DNA from: YA12-FULL-51-18 sp041665305
Lineage (GTDB): Bacteria; Elusimicrobiota; Elusimicrobia; Elusimicrobiales; UBA9959
Length of the DNA: 16,763 bases
Direction: 5' to 3'
Assembly (NCBI GenBank): GCA_041665305.1
Contig: JBAYJD010000057.1
Span: 1-16,763 of the forward strand
Shown here: positions 14,976 to 16,763 of the stretch, in pieces
Position numbering within the stretch: the stretch's first letter is position 1
Layout of the letters: each line of letters begins with the position of its first letter
Translations under genes and position numbers: made by a program
Notes under the pieces: generated by a model
What the model was told of the DNA's origin: nothing
The model's database searches: none
What the model saw: the letters and a program-made list of their open reading frames with translations, nothing else

Positions 14976-16634
14976 ATGAGTACGGCTATAATGGAGATCC
15001 GCGGAGCGCGGGGAAATAAAATTTCCTGCAAGGGGTGGCAGCAGGAAGCGGCTCTGCGTATGCTGATGAACAACCTCGACCCCGAGGTGGCGGAACGCCC
15101 GGAGGACCTGGTGGTCTACGGCGGCCGGGGCAAGGCCGCGCGCAACTGGGACTGCTACAGGGCCATCGTGAGGTCGCTTACCGAGCTTGAGAACGACGAA
15201 ACGCTGCTGGTGCAGTCCGGCAAGCCCGTGGGGGTGCTGCGCACGCATGAGTACGCCCCGCGCGTCCTGCTGGCTAATTCCAATCTGGTGGGCAACTGGG
15301 CCAGCTGGGAGGTTTTCGACGAGCTGGAAAAGAAAGGCCTGATGATGTACGGCCAGATGACGGCGGGCTCCTGGATCTATATCGGCACGCAGGGCATTCT
15401 GCAGGGCACTTATGAAACCTTCGCGGCCCTCGCGCGGAAACATTTTAAAAGCGATCTTGCCGGCAAACTGGTGGTGTCCGGCGGTCTGGGCGGGATGAGC
15501 GGCGCCCAGCCGCTGGCCGTTACCATGAATAACGGAGCGGCCATAATCATAGAAGTGGACGAAACGCGCATTCAACGCCGCCTGGACACGGGCTATGTGG
15601 ATGTAATGGCGGAGTCCCTTGACCGCGCGCTGGAGCTGGCCGCCGGGGCCATAAAAGAAAAGAAGCCGCTGTCCATAGCGCTGCTCGGCAACTGCGCGGA
15701 GATCCTGCCGGAACTGGTCAGACGGAAAGTCGCCGTGGATGTGCTGACCGACCAGACTTCGGCCCATGACCCGCTTAACGGTTATGTCCCCAAGGGCTTC
15801 ACCATGAAGGCCGCCGTAGAGATGCGGAAAAAAGACCCGAAAAAATACACGGCTCTGGCCATGGAATCCATAGCCGCGCATGTGGAGGCCATGCTGGCGC
15901 TGCAAAAATCCGGCGCCGTCACTTTCGATTACGGCAATAATATCCGCACCATGGCTTTCAAGCAGGGCGTAAAGAACGCCTATGACTTCCCCGGCTTTGT
16001 CCCGGCCTATATCCGGGAACTTTTTTGCGAGGGCAAAGGCCCGTTCCGCTGGGCCGCGCTTTCCGGCGACCCCAAAGACATCGCGGTCACCGATAAACTG
16101 GCGCTGGAGATGTTCCCGGAGGATCAGGGTCTTAGGCGCTGGATAGACATGGCGTCCAAAAAGGTAAAGTTCCAGGGCTACCCTTCCCGTATCTGCTGGC
16201 TGGGCTACGGCGAGAGGCACCTGTTCGGCATGGAACTTAACAGGCTGGTGCGCTCCGGCAAACTCTCCGCTCCGGTCGTAATAGGCCGCGACCATCTGGA
16301 CTCCGGCTCCGTGGCCAGCCCCTACCGCGAGACCGAAGCCATGAAGGACGGCTCGGACGCCATAGCCGACTGGCCCATACTTAACGCCCTGGTGAACACC
16401 GCTTCGGGCGCCAGCTGGGTCTCTTTCCATCACGGCGGCGGCGTAGGCATGGGCTATTCGCTCCATGCGGGCCAGGTGATAGTGGCCGACGGCACCAAAG
16501 AAATGGACCGACGGCTTGAACGGGTGCTGACCAACGATCCGGCGATGGGCGTGCTGCGCCACGCCGACGCGGGCTATAAAACAGCCTCGGATTTCGCAAA
16601 AAAGAAAGGCGTAAAGATCCCGATGCTCAAATAA
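14976..16634 (+). CDS. hutU: Urocanate hydratase
   Basis: This 552-aa enzyme adds water to urocanate to give 4-imidazolone-5-propionate, using tightly bound NAD+ as an electrophile. Family blocks are easily seen: YGGRGKAARNW (48-58), the NAD-binding glycine loop SGGLGGMSGAQP (168-179), LTDQTSAHDPLNGY (257-270), FDYGNNIR (317-324), the active-site cysteine C407 in SRICWLGYGERHLFGM, GRDHLDSGSVASPYR (437-451) and SFHHGGGVGMGYSLHAGQ (483-500). Length matches the family. AAAGGAG (14961-14967) supports the start. It directly follows hutH. The next enzyme of the pathway, imidazolonepropionase, is not encoded between here and the window end. Confidence 0.97.
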   Translation: MSTAIMEIRGARGNKISCKGWQQEAALRMLMNNLDPEVAERPEDLVVYGGRGKAARNWDCYRAIVRSLTELENDETLLVQSGKPVGVLRTHEYAPRVLLANSNLVGNWASWEVFDELEKKGLMMYGQMTAGSWIYIGTQGILQGTYETFAALARKHFKSDLAGKLVVSGGLGGMSGAQPLAVTMNNGAAIIIEVDETRIQRRLDTGYVDVMAESLDRALELAAGAIKEKKPLSIALLGNCAEILPELVRRKVAVDVLTDQTSAHDPLNGYVPKGFTMKAAVEMRKKDPKKYTALAMESIAAHVEAMLALQKSGAVTFDYGNNIRTMAFKQGVKNAYDFPGFVPAYIRELFCEGKGPFRWAALSGDPKDIAVTDKLALEMFPEDQGLRRWIDMASKKVKFQGYPSRICWLGYGERHLFGMELNRLVRSGKLSAPVVIGRDHLDSGSVASPYRETEAMKDGSDAIADWPILNALVNTASGASWVSFHHGGGVGMGYSLHAGQVIVADGTKEMDRRLERVLTNDPAMGVLRHADAGYKTASDFAKKKGVKIPMLK

Positions 16635-16644
16635 GCCGCAGGCC

Positions 16645-16753
16645 TAGGAGCCTGTCCGACATAAGGTTTTTAAGGCGAAATTGACGGTTTTGAAGCCGAG
16701 CCGAAGTTGCGCGAAACGCGCAGGCTCCAATGAACCTGTAAGTTTCGCGCAAC
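16645..16753. repeat. Structured palindromic repeat, right copy, with interlocked inverted repeats
   Basis: This stretch contains two perfect inverted repeats: GGAGCCTG (16647-16654) with CAGGCTCC (16721-16728), and GTTGCGCGAAAC (16706-16717) with GTTTCGCGCAAC (16742-16753). The arms interlock rather than nest. Bases 16642-16666 match the reverse complement of 106-130 at 22 of 25 positions, linking it to the left repeat. A small hairpin, CAGGC (16639-16643) with GCCTG (16650-16654), followed 12 bp later by five T, might act as a weak terminator for hutU. No reading frame is seen in the last 129 bp. The element may run past the window edge. Confidence 0.6.
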
Positions 16754-16763
16754 AAAGGTGCAG

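Noticed and set aside
14871..16562. A 563-codon minus-strand open frame opposite hutU
   Set aside because: It is an antisense shadow of hutU, which matches its family over the full length. No domain is seen in the reverse translation.
1..16763. CRISPR array, tRNA or rRNA genes
   Set aside because: No regularly spaced repeats of CRISPR size, no tRNA cloverleaf with the T-loop motif and no rRNA-like segment were noticed on reading either strand. A tRNA/CRISPR scan was not run.

Overview
This window reads as a GC-rich bacterial chromosome segment in which every convincing gene lies on the plus strand. Nothing in it fixes the taxon. It holds a soluble histidine-degradation set with a bifunctional FtcD, an acyl-CoA dehydrogenase beside a ferredoxin-bearing ETF, strong AAGGAG-type ribosome binding sites and frequent ATA isoleucine codons. 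Together these suggest an anaerobic, amino-acid-fermenting Gram-negative bacterium, possibly Elusimicrobiota. That assignment is an inference from gene style, not from a marker gene.

Layout. Bases 1-196 hold a short palindromic repeat. Bases 197-2347 hold two tandem paralogous exported proteins with formylglycine-generating-enzyme-like (SUMF1/FGE) domains. Between them is a compact intergenic unit: a near-consensus promoter, about 80 bp able to fold into three hairpins, and an intrinsic terminator. This looks like a small RNA gene, and a second near-consensus promoter then serves the second FGE-like gene. A related terminator with a very long stem closes the second gene. From 2519 to 16634 ten genes follow head to tail with no clear internal terminator: ftcD; acyl-CoA dehydrogenase, etfB and a ferredoxin-fused etfA; a membrane sensor histidine kinase; a CHASE2-type adenylate cyclase; a DUF3307 membrane protein; a DnaQ-like 3'-5' exonuclease; hutH; and hutU. 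The last 129 bp hold another palindromic repeat whose first 25 bp match the first repeat in inverted orientation (22 of 25).

How the genes fit together. HutH and HutU convert histidine to urocanate and then imidazolonepropionate. FtcD takes the later product formiminoglutamate to glutamate, methenyl-tetrahydrofolate and ammonia. The linking enzyme, imidazolonepropionase (HutI), is not in the window. The acyl-CoA dehydrogenase/EtfB/EtfA block resembles electron-bifurcating enoyl-CoA reductase-Etf complexes of anaerobes, such as the caffeyl-CoA reductase CarCDE type. It could dispose of reducing equivalents while supplying reduced ferredoxin. The kinase and cyclase are signalling proteins; their place between the two halves of the histidine pathway may be regulatory or may simply be local gene order.
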